64,000 nt of DNA. It comes from Carex sylvatica. Lineage: Eukaryota > Streptophyta > Magnoliopsida > Poales > Cyperaceae. Positions 1-12,199 of this stretch are shown in pieces (positions within the stretch are counted from its first letter, which is position 1; every line of letters starts with the position of its first letter). The stretch lies in assembly GCA_964058845.1 (NCBI GenBank), contig CAXKVR010000147.1, positions 124,001-188,000 of the forward strand, written 5' to 3'. A program made the position numbers and the translations under genes. Below the pieces are notes generated by a model, which had not been told where the DNA came from, did not search any database, and saw nothing but the letters and a program-made list of their open reading frames with translations.

Positions 1-315
1 TTAAGAAATTTTGTGAAACCAATAAAAAATAATTTAGATATAGACAGAAGAGAATGAGAATGTGTGGTTAAACAAGAAGGAGAGTTTTAATTTGATAACA
101 TTCACATACCAAAGATTTCAAAATTATTCTGTTTGCAATAATTATTGGAAAAATAGACTTGTGCAATAATACCAGTCTGTCGTTCCTATTGCAACGACAA
201 TAGACCGCTAATTATTGCAATGATTCCTCTGTTTCCAATATATGTTTCAAAGAGTTTGCAACAATAATTATACCCAGAAGGCACCTAATTAGATGTGTCA
301 CTGAAATTTTAAGTT
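1..315. other. AT-rich non-coding, nothing identified
   Basis: No open frame, RNA gene or clear repeat boundary is visible. Several TTGCAATAATTATT-like words recur in both orientations, which suggests an old degraded inverted repeat, but I cannot delimit one. Confidence 0.4.
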
Positions 316-324
316 GCTGTCTAC

Positions 325-511
325 GGAAATAAATCTGCTGTGATCCATAGGAATTGCAGGACCTGTAATTCTAAATTCAATCTTTTATTTGTTTTGAGAT
401 TCGTCCATGAAAACAATTTCTATTGAAATTCGTGTATTTAAAAAAATAAAAGGTTTGATTTGAAATAACAGGACCCTCCAATTCCTTTTGGATCGTAGCA
501 GATTTATTTCC
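325..511. mobile_element. MITE, 187 bp, 9-bp target duplication GCTGTCTAC
   Basis: The left end GGAAATAAATCTGCT and the right end AGCAGATTTATTTCC are inverted copies, and the similarity continues inward for some tens of bases. The same nine bases, GCTGTCTAC, lie at 316-324 and 512-520. A 9-bp duplication is the Mutator-like hallmark. No coding capacity. Confidence 0.75.
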
Positions 512-535
512 GCTGTCTACGGTCGGTAAAGGCAC

Positions 536-750
536 CTAATTAGGAGTCTGAATCTGCTGAAATTCCGTTTGGAATTTCAAGGTCCCTGCAATTCCCTATT
601 CTGCCTATCTCTCTCCTCTCTCTTCTTTCTCTCTCATCCAAAATTAGATGAGAAAGAAAAAAGAGAGAGGAGAGAGATAGACAGAATAGGAAATTGCAGG
701 GATTCTGAAATTCTAAATGGAATTTCAGTGGATGTGACTTCTCTAATTAG
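536..750. mobile_element. Foldback element with a long pyrimidine/purine hairpin
   Basis: The two halves are inverted copies almost to the centre. CTAATTAG opens at 536 and closes at 750, and a CT-rich stretch (about 600-640) pairs with an AG-rich stretch (about 650-690) around a loop of only a few bases. An open frame across it is a by-product of the low-complexity arms. A direct repeat AAGGCACCTAATTAG occurs at about 279-293 and 529-543, so this and the preceding MITE may share a history. Confidence 0.6.
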
Positions 751-1028
751 AAGTCAAAACAAGGAGCACCAAATAAATATTTTCTCATTATTTAATTAGT
801 GGTAACACCTTGCTCCAAAGATGACCTGGTAAAGAAATGGGTCAATTAAAGATGTGTCTTGATGTCTCCATTTTATATAATTAGCTTTCAATACTTGTTT
901 GTTGAAGAATATGTTTTTTTTATCTAATAATTGAGATAATTATTGAGTATTTTGTGTATAGGAAATTATGCTTGGTTTATATTCTTTTTGCTTTTAAATT
1001 TATTATTCTTAATATCTAAAGAAAGATT

Positions 1029-1527
1029 TGTTGCAAGTGCACAATCTATCAATGTAGTACTTAGGGTGTCGAACCACAGAGAGTATGGTTAAAAACTAGA
1101 CTTAAACTTAATTAATTGACTTCAGAAAAATAAAAAGAAAGTAAGTGCAATAAAATATAATAGAAGGAGTTTTGTTTAAGTAATCCTAAGTTGGATTCAA
1201 TACCCGAGAATAAGGAATTGTAAACAACAAATGTAAATAAAATAAAGAAAGTAAAGATTGATTTGCTTTCAAGTTAAGGAGATCTAGGGGTATTCGGTCT
1301 ACAATTCCTTGCTAATTCTATCTATTCGGTATTTGTTTAAATTCATGTATGATTTGATAAGGTTTCTAACCTAATATATCATTAAGAGTCACTTTCGTGA
1401 ATTAATAACGTGCATAAGTAATTCGGACTTCACAGTTACGTCCTTCATCCTAGCTACCTAGACCATAAGCTCTTGTTAGTTTCTCCTTTCCTCAAATATT
1501 AGTACTTCACAATTACGTCCTTCATAC
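1029..1527 (-). repeat. Older LTR remnant, left part (host of the 1528-5674 insertion)
   Basis: It begins TGTTGCAAGTGCACAATC, a string typical of one end of Ty3-gypsy LTRs in plants and also present inside the LTR at about 4288. It continues beyond the younger insertion, at 5675. The phrase ACTTCACAGTTACGTCCTTC occurs here near 1428 and beyond the insertion near 5722, with a variant just before the insertion site (about 1503). Boundaries are uncertain. Confidence 0.45.
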
Positions 1528-2660
1528 TGTTCACACAAAAGTGTATGGTACAAAGTTTCAGTACATGGGTTGTGTGAACTTTGAGTTAATGCACCAATTA
1601 CTGTTTCTTTGCGTGGTTCCTTTGTGTAGGGTTCAACCGACCAGACCTAATGTTTCTAAACCTCAACTGTCATATGTTGGTTCATTAACTTGGTATAGAA
1701 TTGCAATATCTACCCTCTTTGGGCTCTAAACTTCAACTTTTGTATATTGGTCCGAGTTACATAGTTACTTGTTTAGTATACTAAAGATAACCTCTTATCC
1801 GTTGATAAGAGAAAATGTTCATCTTTCGGTTACTTGTTAGTTTCACCTTTCGGATCACTAATCCTACCTAATGTACTTAGTTTGGTTGAGAGATGGTAAT
1901 GGACACAGTACCTTTTAGATGTGATCATGCATCTAATGTTAAAACCAATAAAAATCAAATTATTCAAACTAAGCAATTAAAATAAAATACAATCAAGCAA
2001 ACACAAATTTCAACGCTAAAATCCAATAACTAGATGCAAAACAAAACATTCGATTACATCTTAACCCTAGAAACAAATAAAACTACTCAAACATAGTACT
2101 AAAATAGATAACAAAGATAAAGGAATAAGAATTCATTCTAAAATTCAAAGTACAAAGAAGATCCACAACAAAACTCACGTCTTTTACTTCTCAACTTCGT
2201 CTCCAAGCAATAGCCGTCAATTCAAAATCCTAGAAATGCTTCTCTGCTCCAGAATTACCTCTCTAGTGCAAGAAATCTTGCTTATATGCTTTTCTGGCCG
2301 ACCTTCCTTCAATTGGTCTTGTTTCTAATTTCTAGATCTGTTTTCGGATTTGTCTGATACGACCCGTATAAAATCATGTACAGGCCATATGCCTGTGTCT
2401 CTTCTGGAGTCGAGTCAGCAGTAGTGTCTATGGTCGAGTCGAGGTTGATACAACCCGTACAAGGTGGTACACGGGTCATGTAAATACTTCTCAAATTCCA
2501 GATTCTCCTCGATTTCATCTCATTCCAGTAAAATAAGAACAAACTTGCAGCAGTACCACATTTTATAGATATTTCAATAAAATACGACTAATTAAATGAT
2601 TTAAACACATGTTTGGGTACAAAATACAGGTCGAAATATAGATAGGTTTGCGAGATATCA
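1528..2660 (-). repeat. LTR (3' LTR in element orientation), internally deleted
   Basis: It aligns with the right LTR through the GTTAATGCACCA...TTACTGTTTCTTTG stretch, the GATGTGATCATGCATCTAAT stretch and the terminal GAGATATCA. About 330 bp present in the right LTR near 4255-4585 are missing here. The many differences between the two LTRs suggest the insertion is not very recent. Confidence 0.8.
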
Positions 2661-3719
2661 AATTTCTCCAAGGTGAAATCTTGCTTGTCCTCAAGCAAAA
2701 ATCCCAACTTAGGTATCGGGCTGGACTTTGGACTACCTAAATGCAAATTAAGTTCTAAGTGCGAACAATTTACGTGAGTTTGCTATTGTTAAGAACCTAT
2801 GAATCATTCTGGTCAACAACTTGGATTTCCTTGATAAATTTTGATTCACCCCACAAATTGACTAATCAAATTTTATATTTTGAGATGCTTTAATATTTGC
2901 AAAAACTAATTACTTGAATTGATCAATCTTTCATTCCTACATTAAAATTATGTCCTCGTTTGTGGTGATTTTTCTTGATTTCCTTTTTCGCCCCCCCAAG
3001 TTTAGAATAAGCTTAGGTTAGAAAGTTGCGAACTTCATGTGTTGATACATGCAAATATTTTTGAAACTTTTCGAACTCAAAGGCATCCCTTAGGATTGTG
3101 CCAGTACTCATTTTTTCTTCGGGAGACGAGCTCAAAGGCGTTTCTGGCCAGTACTCTTATGTTCTCCATATTTTCTTTTATTCATTTGCATATATAATAA
3201 ATACATACATCCAATGGTATTCTTTCATACCAATGGATATCTCAATCTTTCTATTATATAAAATCCCTAATTCCCTATTTTAAAAGGCACAGTTCAGTTT
3301 CAAAATGGTTTTTCGATACAATTCAACTTTTCATTTTCTCAAAGTCTCAAAATATCCCATCCTATGCGATTCTTTGATCAAACATGAGGTTATTTCTAAT
3401 CTTTCAAAGTTATCCAAATCACAACTAAAATTTTTCAAACAAGTACTTAATTCTAACAATCACACAAATTTATCACCAAAATAAACATGAGTTTTATAAT
3501 TTATGCACTTTCAGACAATGAAGTCCAATTATGTAAGACTCTATTTTTATAATCTCGTAAAATATCTTGTAAAATATCTTGACAAATTTACAATCTCAAG
3601 CAATTAAGTTCAAAATCACAAATTCTAATCAAGGTCAAGTAAAAATTAAGGTTATAAATCCTAAAAAGTTTGAAAATAAACATGACCTAAATGCATATAC
3701 AATTTTCTTCTATTCTACT

Positions 3720-3739
3720 CCCCCCCCCCCCCCCCCCCC
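3720..3739. repeat. Poly-C/poly-G homopolymer, 20 bp
   Basis: Twenty consecutive C residues lie in the internal region of the retrotransposon. On the element's coding strand this is a run of G. It is too far from the 3' LTR to be the usual polypurine tract. Confidence 0.9.
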
Positions 3740-4181
3740 AAGCTTGAATGAAGCATTGTCCTCAATGCTTAAATTCACACAAGAAAAGGTAAATAGAAGA
3801 AAACATGGAAACTAACCAGACATGGATTGAGGGGTGAAACGGGGTGCCTCACTGGAAGGTGAAATGTGGTCAGGGTGCACGAACTATGTCGAGGGTTGTA
3901 CGGTCATGGTGCACGGACTGTGTCGAGGGTTGTACGGTCCGTGTGTAAAGGCGGTCGAGTTAGAACAACTGGTTCTGGATGATGGAGGAGCTGTACGATC
4001 CGTGTGCATTTCTATACGGGCTGTGTCGGACAATGATTCTCTGCTCCTCATATGGTAATCGCTCATGGGAGGTGGAGTGAACTCCAGCCTGTTCCAGAGA
4101 GAGATAAAAAGAACAAAAAAGATACAGATTAAAATCTAGATTAACTAAATTAAGCAAAAATTCAGAAAATAAATGATGCCG

Positions 4182-4199
4182 TCCCCGACAACGGCGCCA
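4182..4199 (-). other. tRNA primer-binding site of the LTR element
   Basis: On the minus strand it reads TGGCGCCGTTGTCGGGGA, six bases inside the right LTR. This closely matches the TGGCGCCGTTGCCGGGGA primer site common in plant Ty3-gypsy elements, with one change (C to T). Confidence 0.8.
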
Positions 4200-4205
4200 A
4201 AAACT

Positions 4206-5674
4206 TGGTCACACAAAAGTGTATGGTACAAAATTTTAGTACAGCAAGCTGTACTTTTTAACCTTTAATACACTTTCGGTTCAGACTGCAAGTGCACAAT
4301 CCTATCGAGTAGTATATTATCGGGTATCGATCACAGGGACGATTCAAATCTAAACCGAACTCTACTTAAATTAGATAAAAACTAGAAGTGAGAAAAGGTT
4401 GGTTTTTGGTATTTAAGTTCATAATCAGTTCAATGAAAGTAATTAAATGAAAGAAAGTAAATAAACTTGATTTAAATTAATATTAAAAGGCGTTTCCAGG
4501 ATTTCAGACTTATCTCAGTTCTGCCTTTCAGTCCCTGACACGGACCGTGTATCTCTTACACGGGTCGTATCAGGTTACACGGGTTGTGTGGACTTCAAGT
4601 TAATGCACCAGTTACTGTTTCTTTGCGTGGTTCCTTTGTGTAGGATTCAACTGACTAGACCTAATATTTCTAAACCTCGACTGTCGTATATTGGTTCATT
4701 AACTTGGTATGAAATTGCAATATATACCCTCTTTGGGCTCTAAACTTCAACTTTCGTATATTGGTCGGAGTTACCTAGTTACTTGTTTAGTATACTAAAG
4801 ATAACCTCTTATCCGTCGATAAGAAAAAATATTCACCTTTCGGTTACTAGTTCGTTTCACCTTTCAGATTACTAATCCTACCTAATGTACTTAGTTTGGT
4901 TGAGAGATGGTAATGGACATAGTACCTTTTAGATGTGATCATGCATCTAATGGTAAAACTAATAAAAATCAAACTATTCGAATTAAGCAATTAAAATCAA
5001 ACACAATCAAGCAAACACAAATTTCAACGCTAAAATCTAATAACTAGATGCAAAACAAAACATTCGATTACATCTTAACCCTAGAAACAAATAAAACTAC
5101 TTAAACATAGTACTAAAACAAATAACAAAAATAAATGAATAAGAATTCATTCTAAAACCCAAAGTATAAAGAAGATCCACAACAAAACTCGCGTTTTTTG
5201 CTTCTCAACTTCTTCTTCAAGCAATAGCCGCCAATCCAAAACCCTAGAAATACTTCTCTGCTCCAGAATTACCTCTCTGGTGCAAGAAATATCGCTTATA
5301 TGCTTTTCTGGCCGACCTTCCTTCAATTGGTCTTGTTTCCAATTTATGGATCTGTTTCTGAATTTGTCTGATACGACCTGTATAAAATCCTGTACGGGCC
5401 GTATGCCTGTGTCTCTTTTGGAGTCGAGTCAGCAGTCGTGTCTGTGGTCGAGTTGAGGTTGATACGACCCGCACAAGATGGTACATGGGTCGTGTAAATA
5501 CTTCTCAAATTCCAGATTCTCCTCGATTTTATCTCATTCCTGTAAAATAAGAACAAATTTGCAGCAGTACCATATTCTATAGATATTTCAATGAAATACG
5601 ACTGATTAAATGATTTAAACACAGGTTTGGATACAAAATACAGGTCGAAATATGGATAGGTTTGCGAGATATCA
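4206..5674 (-). repeat. LTR (5' LTR in element orientation)
   Basis: This is the longer of the two LTR copies, running from TGGTCACAC to GAGATATCA. It contains the TGCAAGTGCACAATCC string at about 4288 and several near-palindromic TACGGGYCGT words (about 4560 and 5390-5480). Confidence 0.8.
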
Positions 5675-6330
5675 CATACCAATATCTGATTCAATTTGAG
5701 ATGTTTCGATTTAATGTTTGACTTCACAGTTACGTCCTTCACCAAAATCCTAACCCTAATTTCTGTAGTTCTGGTTTGATTTCACAGTTGGTTAGACCTT
5801 AATCAAAATCTAAGGTATTTGTGTTCATAATTGGTACTCTCCTCTTGTCCTAACTACTTTGATTCTTTTGAATCCAAAGCGAAACTACATCGATTTTAAG
5901 TACTAATTATGTAATTAACACAAATGATAAATCTCAAAAATTAGCATCAAATCTCATAAAATAATTACAATAAAATAAATAACCGAATAAGATAAAATTA
6001 AACAAGTTCATGCATTGACCTAAACCTCTAGAAAGAGATCTACTCTCTCTTAGAGAGATCCATTATAAAAGTTGGCAAAAATAAGAAGGAATGAAATAAA
6101 GAAATAGTTACACCCTTTATTGAATCAAGAACTTCGATCTTGCCGAAATCTTGCTTAGACCTTCTTCTTCTTCCTCGAAAAGTTTTCGGAACTTCTAGAA
6201 TGGCTACATATTTATCTCTATATTGTATGGAAATTGACATGCACCAAGTGGTGAGAGAGAGAGAGAGACTTGTCCTTGAATGAAAAATGAACCCCCCCTT
6301 ATATAACAAAAGACTATGCCCAATTTAGAG
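5675..6330 (-). repeat. Older LTR remnant, right part
   Basis: It continues the sequence interrupted at 1527. On the minus strand there is a TATA-like TTATATAA at about 6299-6306 followed by G-rich and then AG-rich DNA, as at an LTR promoter. The outer limit is not clear and no matching target duplication was found. Confidence 0.4.
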
Positions 6331-6429
6331 GCAAAAAGATGGGGTTAGTGGGTGTTATATTTGTCTTGTTTCTCTGGACTGATGTGTCCAAATTTATCTG
6401 TCAAAAAGCATCCCTGGCTCGCTAAAAAT

Positions 6430-6800
6430 AGAAACCGTGTTAAAAACGTGTAATTCTGACTTTCTGCAGGTCCAGTGCATCCGCACTGATTGTGAGTGCA
6501 GGTGGATGATCCACATTGGCTCGAAGTTTCCTTTTTTACCATCCTTGAAATTCTGCATATTACTCTCGGTGCGTCCACACTGGATTTTGGTGCAGATGGA
6601 TGACCCGCACTGGAGCATGTGCTGTGCAGTTTTTGAAATCAACCAAGTCCTGAGTGCGAATGGAATGACCCGCACTGAATCTAAATGTGGACGCATTAGG
6701 CTCGGACTTTTTATGTGAACTGCTGAGATGCTGGAAATTTCTGTGAGTGCGGGTGGATGACCTGCACTGAGAGGTATTTTCTATAATTTTCATCTTTTTC
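6430..6800. repeat. Cluster of GTGCGG/CCGCAC inverted words from an LTR
   Basis: Variants of AGTGCGGNTG...CCGCACT recur about every 40-60 bp. The stretch around 6640-6710 is homologous in reverse to about 49550-49630 in the solo LTR. Shared words include GACCCGCACTG, AATGTGGAC and CTCGGAC. It is therefore a piece of the same LTR family in opposite orientation. Confidence 0.65.
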
Positions 6801-7084
6801 TGCATTCTAAAGCCAAACAATCACAGTAACTTGATTCTATGTATATTCCATTCACTTTATATTCAAAATACAAGATATTTGTGGTATTTTATGATTAAAA
6901 CTAGATCGAATTGTGTATATAATTTATGCTTATCAATAATTTTTTTAAGGATCCTGATAATTGTCCTCCTATCTCTATCTCTCTATTTATCCTCACATTT
7001 AACTTTCATAACTGCCTTAGAGATCACAAAAGCTTTAGCACTGCTTTTTTTTTTTTCTAAAGTATTAATCTCCATTAACGAAAA

Positions 7085-7620
7085 TATTTATACTTAGGAA
7101 CAGAAGTACTTATACCTATAAGGAATTTTTTTCTTCATTCAATCTCGTTTGCATTTCTGACGATCTATGATGAATCTTGCGAATCTAAAATCACAAACGT
7201 ATTCTATGCAATTTTCTCTTTCAAATGAGATCCATGATGACATGTTTTCGAGCTCGTCGTTACACAAGTATTTATATCTCGTCGTGTAAGTATTTATACC
7301 TACACTTGTAAGTACTTTTTACATATGACACTTGCTGACAATGAAAGTATTAATATCAAGTATTACAAGTATTTATACCTATGCACTAGAGTATTTATAC
7401 TCATGTGGTCAACTATTTTTGTTAGAGAAATGTTAACGTAGGGATGATTGGAGAAGGTTGATGCAGGGATGCGGGATTCCCACTACTTCATTTGATGAAA
7501 GTTGACATGGGGACCATTGAGGGTTGCAAAAGGGGTGGTCATATCAAGTTAAGCACGCAACTATTAATATCGTATATTGCAAGTATTAATTTCTTATATT
7601 TTAATATTTATACTTATGAA
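7085..7620. repeat. Irregular cluster of AAGTATTTATACCTA-like words
   Basis: Words matching AAGTAYTTATAYCT occur at about 7106, 7265, 7286 and 7365, with weaker copies near 7390 and 7600. They are separated by unrelated sequence. No coding potential is seen. Confidence 0.5.
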
Positions 7621-8029
7621 GGTTAATGCAAGACGGGTGTGACAATTGAAAAAGAGGAACCATATAATTAGTGGGAACCATAGTATAATTTTTCTTTAAT
7701 AGAAGTGCGGAGATAAATGGAAGGATAGAGGTGTGAGGATGGTTGTAATTATTTTTTATGTAAAAATATACCTTTTCTGTGAAAGTTTCCTATGCTCGAA
7801 ATTAATTTGAATTTTTTTTTTTTTGAACATTTAAAGTTGAAAAAACTGATTCCTATCTTTATTTAAAATAAAAATTAAGTATTTCAAACTGAAAATTTTG
7901 GTACAAACTAACAAAACACCTTACCATGTCAATTTCTTTAGTGTCCTGCCCCTTTTTTTATTTTTGTCACATTCTTTATATTAAGTTCGTTTCTTCATCA
8001 TGTGGCAAAACTCAATTGTTTTATAAATA

Positions 8030-8360
8030 AAGAGAGGGTTTAAATGTCTTTATTTTTTATTTTTTACTTCATTATTTTTCTGTTTTTCAAAACTTTAATA
8101 AATCAAAATTTAAAACTTAAAAGTCAAAATAAAACTATTAGACGTGATCTATGTTATTTTCTCTATTTGCACATAAAAAATTATCACATTTCAATTTTAT
8201 TTTTATGTGAATTAATAAGTTGAAAAATCAACGTCTAGAAATTGTCCACATTAGTACGTTTTTTATAAGCTCTTGATGACAACCAAAATAAAATTGAAAT
8301 GTCATAATTTTTTACATGTGAACAGATAAAGTGATGTAGATCATATCCAATTAATGGTTT
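8030..8360. repeat. Dispersed repeat, family shared with 41040-41400
   Basis: An inverted copy of this block lies at 41040-41400, with related sequence at 28140-28260, 46240-46680 and 50880-51180. Shared features are a TTTAAAATTTTGAATTATTAAA-type edge, a GACATTTCAATTTTATTTT stretch and a CACTAATRTGGA stretch. It is probably a MITE-derived family. Ends were not resolved. Confidence 0.5.
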
Positions 8361-8399
8361 TAAGATAGGTACAAAACAATTATTTTTTGAAACTTTTTT

Positions 8400-8620
8400 A
8401 CAAAAAATTTATATATTTTTTAAACTATTTTGTAAAAAAATTAGATAGGTACAAAAATATAGTTTTAAAATGATTTTGGACCATCCAAAACAACAATTTG
8501 CATCTATATTAAAAAATAGTAAGAAAAATGAAAAAAAATATATAATTTAATCTCCGAGCACATTTCAATATGAAGATTATGTTGAGCTGTTTGGACTTTA
8601 AAAACTGAGATAAGAATGTG
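8400..8620. repeat. Degraded copy of the Mutator-like MITE core
   Basis: It carries the core features of the 11011 and 43148 elements: an AGATAGGTACAAAA stretch, a GAGCACATTTCAATATG stretch and a TTTGGACTTTAAAA edge. No clean termini remain. Confidence 0.5.
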
Positions 8621-8884
8621 AAGCATGATTGAAGCACAATACCAATAGTTCATTTTAACTATGGCAAAACTAAGTTATTTTTTATTTTTTTGAGAGTCAT
8701 GTATTTTTCGTTGATTTCAATGCATAGGAAAAACCAGTTAATTTCAATGCATATATTTTTCATTAATTTTCAATCACTTGATTTTATATTAAATCAATTG
8801 GAAAAATAATTTATTAATTTTGAAGGTAAACATATTAGTAGATAATCATTTACATCCGAAAATATTACACATATGATTATTGAG

Positions 8885-9115
8885 ACTTTATGGGCAAGGA
8901 CAGGAATTCACACTCTCCAATACCTAATAAGGGAATCTTTTACAATTACTAGATCTGGACCGTTCTTTTTAACTTGGCACAAATCTCAAAGTCCAAAAAT
9001 ACTACACTCTATGGTGACTCGAATTCCAAACCAGCTGAAATTTAATCTCAAACTGTAAAGTAAGGGTAATCCTCTGCAATACCTGAGAGGATACAGATTC
9101 TAAGGACAGTTCTAC
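8885..9115. mobile_element. Non-autonomous inverted-repeat element (CCTCTC family)
   Basis: It opens with CACTCTCCAATACCT and closes with AATACCTGAGAGGATAC. Homologous copies lie at 25580-25800, 44538-44755 and, in reverse and split by a hAT element, around 44745-45890. The open frame inside is not conserved as protein. Confidence 0.55.
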
Positions 9116-9139
9116 CAAATTATTTGCTCGCATGGTAAT

Positions 9140-10270
9140 TAGGTTAGTCGATTGTGATTGATTGTTGTATTTTGAGTTTTTTTGAAGTAGAAAGGTAGAA
9201 GTCATGCCTCTAGATATCATTTATTTTGAGTATTTATTGTGTTCTGCTTAGGATTTTTTGAATAATAATTAAAGATCAAATTATTCAACACCTAACTATT
9301 TAATGTAAGGAATCACATTGTTGACTATGTGGATATAAGAAAATAAATTTTAATTATTAATAAAAAAAAACATAATAAATCCCGTTTATGGGATAGATCT
9401 AGATCTGGAGCAAGTGTGGTGACATGATTCATTAAACACCAAAAAAATGATCCAGTACTAAACGAGACGTGGGTAATTTTGTCACGAGTGATACTAAAAA
9501 AAAATATTGTATATTATTTAGCATAAGAAATATTAAATTCCATTTACTCTCTATTATATTGTTGTTAATTTAAAAATTGGAAGTAATTAAGAGATTATTC
9601 AACTCTTCAATATTCCAACATATAATTTAATTTGATTTTTGAACCTGCAACTTTCAATACGAAAGGCATTACCTTTTTATCAGTAAATTAAAAGTTAATT
9701 ATTCTATATTAAATAATGAACTTCTCTCTAATCATATTTTGACACGATAATTTGATTTGTGTAAAGCGTACAGCGCGAATTATAAACAAATAAATGAAAT
9801 AATCAAATTTTTTTTTTTTTTTGAAAACTTGATAGTAAATATCAAGATTGTATTAGTAAATTAGATTAAAACAACAAACTAACTGTCCCTCTGTGCCCTG
9901 GTACGCCCCTCTGCTCTGGTACCAGCTGTTTACACCTTTCCCACAGTACCGGGTTGAAATAATCAATTGTTAACAATGTCATCAGTTGGTGATAGTGCAA
10001 ATTAACTGCTAATTAATAATACTGAAGCTGATACTACTGGAGAACATGATATATGATATTATGTATTGATTCATGAGTCTAGAATTGATAATATTTTCAA
10101 CAATTGTTCTCTATTAAACTATATTTGCATTTGACATTTGTGCTTAATTTGGAATTTCTGAATCAGATATGACTGTGCAATACAATCATACTAGTATGTG
10201 AAGAAAAATAATTTCCCTGCTAATAAAATATTAACATGAGATGAAATCATTGGGGTCCCCAAATATTTTC
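9140..10270. repeat. Duplicated block, copy 1
   Basis: It is homologous and collinear with 13614-15130. Shared landmarks are GATTGATTGTTGTATTTTG, the CGTTTATGGGATAGATC stretch, AACGAGACGTGGGT, TTTGAACCTGCAACTTTCAA, GTCATCAGTTGGTGATAGT and GACTGTGCAATACAATCAT. It is not coding. Confidence 0.7.
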
Positions 10271-10379
10271 ACCAAATATGATGTTACATCATTGATAGTG
10301 CACGGTTAGAATTGGGGAAAAACCAAGTTGATATTGTCTTAGTTGATATCAAAACTAAATTGGAATAATATAAACTTTT

Positions 10380-10680
10380 GTGATTTGTAGCAAAATGTAC
10401 AGTTGGTACTGTGAATCATGCTACCGCTTTTACAGTCCGAACAATTACTTCAAACTACTCAATATGATCTTCGTATTAAAATATGTTTGGAACCCAAATT
10501 TTATAATTTTTTTTGAAAACTTTTTTACATTATTTTTTTATAGATACAAAATTATTGTTTTCAATAATTTTGGACCATCAAAAATAATGATTTTTACCTA
10601 TCTAAATAAATATAAAATTTTGGCCTTCAAGTACATTTTAATATGAAGATCATGTTGATTATTGAGCGATTTGAATTAAA
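10380..10680. mobile_element. Degraded Mutator-like MITE, core conserved
   Basis: Both arms of the shared core are visible: ATTAAAATATGTTTGGA on the left and a CAAGTACATTTTAATATG stretch on the right, around a central palindromic region. Tips resembling those of the other copies are not recognisable. Confidence 0.5.
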
Positions 10681-11010
10681 TATTCGGATTTTGAATACTG
10701 AAATAAAAATGTTGAGCATGATTGGAACACAAAACCAAACCAATGGTGTATTTCAACTCTGACAAAACCAAGTTAATTTTAATGCATATATTTTTCATTA
10801 ATTTTTAATTACTTGACTTTAGACTAAATTAATTTAAAAAATAATTTATTAATTTTGTAGGTTAACATATCATACGTGAAGTAATTAATTTTAAAAGCTT
10901 GAATTCCTCGTTTGTAATCAATATAATCATTATAATGGGTTTTGAAACAAAACTCTTCATTTCTACTTTAGTCCAATAATCATTTACATCCGAAACTATA
11001 TATTATATAT

Positions 11011-11418
11011 GAGGAGGGATCCATTTACAACAACTTGAAAGTTACAACATCTTACAATATCATTTTTTTTCATTTTCAAAGTCCAAATCGTCGATCCAAA
11101 CCGTTAGATATTCAATCTATATTAAAACATGCTTGCAGACCAAATTTTACATTTTTTGGAATTTTTTTGCTATTTATTAAGATGGGTACAAAATCGCTGT
11201 TTTTTAATGGTGCAGAATTTTAATAAATACAGCGATTTTGTACCCATCTTAATAAATAGCAAAAAAATTCCAAAAAATATAAAATTTGGTTTGCAAGCAT
11301 GTTTTAATATAGATTGAATATCTAACGGTTTGGATCGACGATTTGGACTTTAAAAATGAAAAAAAACAATGTTGTAAGATGTTGTAACTTTCAAGTTGTT
11401 GTAAGTGGATCCCTCCTC
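11011..11418. mobile_element. Mutator-like MITE, 408 bp, TSD ATTATATAT
   Basis: The ends GAGGAGGGATCCA and TGGATCCCTCCTC are inverted, and the near-perfect inverted repeat continues for about 190 bp per arm. The nine bases ATTATATAT lie at 11002-11010 and 11419-11427. The inner part is the core shared with 11822, 43148, 43575 and 43998. Open frames in it read across the palindrome and are not genes. Confidence 0.9.
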
Positions 11419-11821
11419 ATTATATATATATAATTATTGAGACTTTATGGGCAACAGGGAAAGGACAGTTCTACCAAATTATATGCTCGCATAGTAAATA
11501 GGTTAGCCGATTGTGACCGATTTTTTTTAAATACCCTAAATTATTTTTTAGCAAATATGCCCTTTATTTTAAAAGGAAATTAAATATGACCAAACTGTCT
11601 TATGTTGAGACGGTTTGCTCTTGATATCTGACCGCTTCACTGTAGAATTGTTTGCTATAATTTTTTTTTATAGTGTGTATAGAATAAATGTTTTAAAATT
11701 AGATACTTACAGTAATTTAATTTTACTGCTTTTATGATTTTTTTTTCTTTTTCTCATTTTTTGGATACTCATATTCTTTAAATTTGTAAATATAATATAT
11801 AACAAATAAGATATATACGAA

Positions 11822-12199
11822 GAGGAGAGATCGGATGACACCATTTTTTGGTGACATAGGATAACACCGTCCATTTTTAAAGTCTAAACAGTCGATCCAA
11901 ACCGTTCAACTTGATGGATATATTAAAATGTGCTTGCAGATCAAATTTTATATTTTTCTGAATTTTTTTACTATTTATTAAGATGGGTACAAAAATTCAA
12001 CGGTCTGAATATAGCGATTTTGTTAAATACTTAATAAATAGTAAACACATTCTAAAAAATATAAAATTTGATCTGCAAGCACATTTTAACATATCCATCA
12101 AGTTGAACGGTTTGAATCGACTGTTTGGACTTTGAAAACTTTGAAAATGGACGATGTTATCCGATGTCACCAAAAAAGGGTGTCATCCGATCCCTCCTC
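11822..12199. mobile_element. Mutator-like MITE, 378 bp, in the left arm of the foldback
   Basis: Tips are GAGGAGAGATCGGATGACACC-like on the left and the inverse GGTGTCATCCGATCCCTCCTC-like on the right. The flanks ATATACGAA (11813-11821) and ATATATGAA (12200-12208) match at 8 of 9 positions. The inner core is the same as in the 11011 element, but the tips differ after GAGGAG. Confidence 0.8.

Larger units (their letters stand above)
1528..5674 (-). mobile_element. Non-coding LTR retrotransposon, TSD CATAC
   Basis: Two homologous, directly repeated blocks (1528-2660 and 4206-5674) both end in GCGAGATATCA and begin TGTTCACAC or TGGTCACAC. They flank about 1.5 kb. Five bases, CATAC, lie at both 1523-1527 and 5675-5679. 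A primer-binding-site-like sequence next to the right LTR sets the minus-strand orientation. No gag or pol reading frame is visible inside, so this is a non-autonomous element of the LARD or TRIM type. The left LTR lacks about 330 bp present in the right one. Confidence 0.85.

Noticed and set aside
5244..5745. Minus-strand open frames of 80 and 133 codons in the right LTR
   Set aside because: A related frame in the left LTR (2309-2542) is shorter and altered. No gag or other retroviral domain is recognisable.
11035..11317. Two open frames inside the 11011 MITE
   Set aside because: They read through the inverted repeat and differ between copies of the family.
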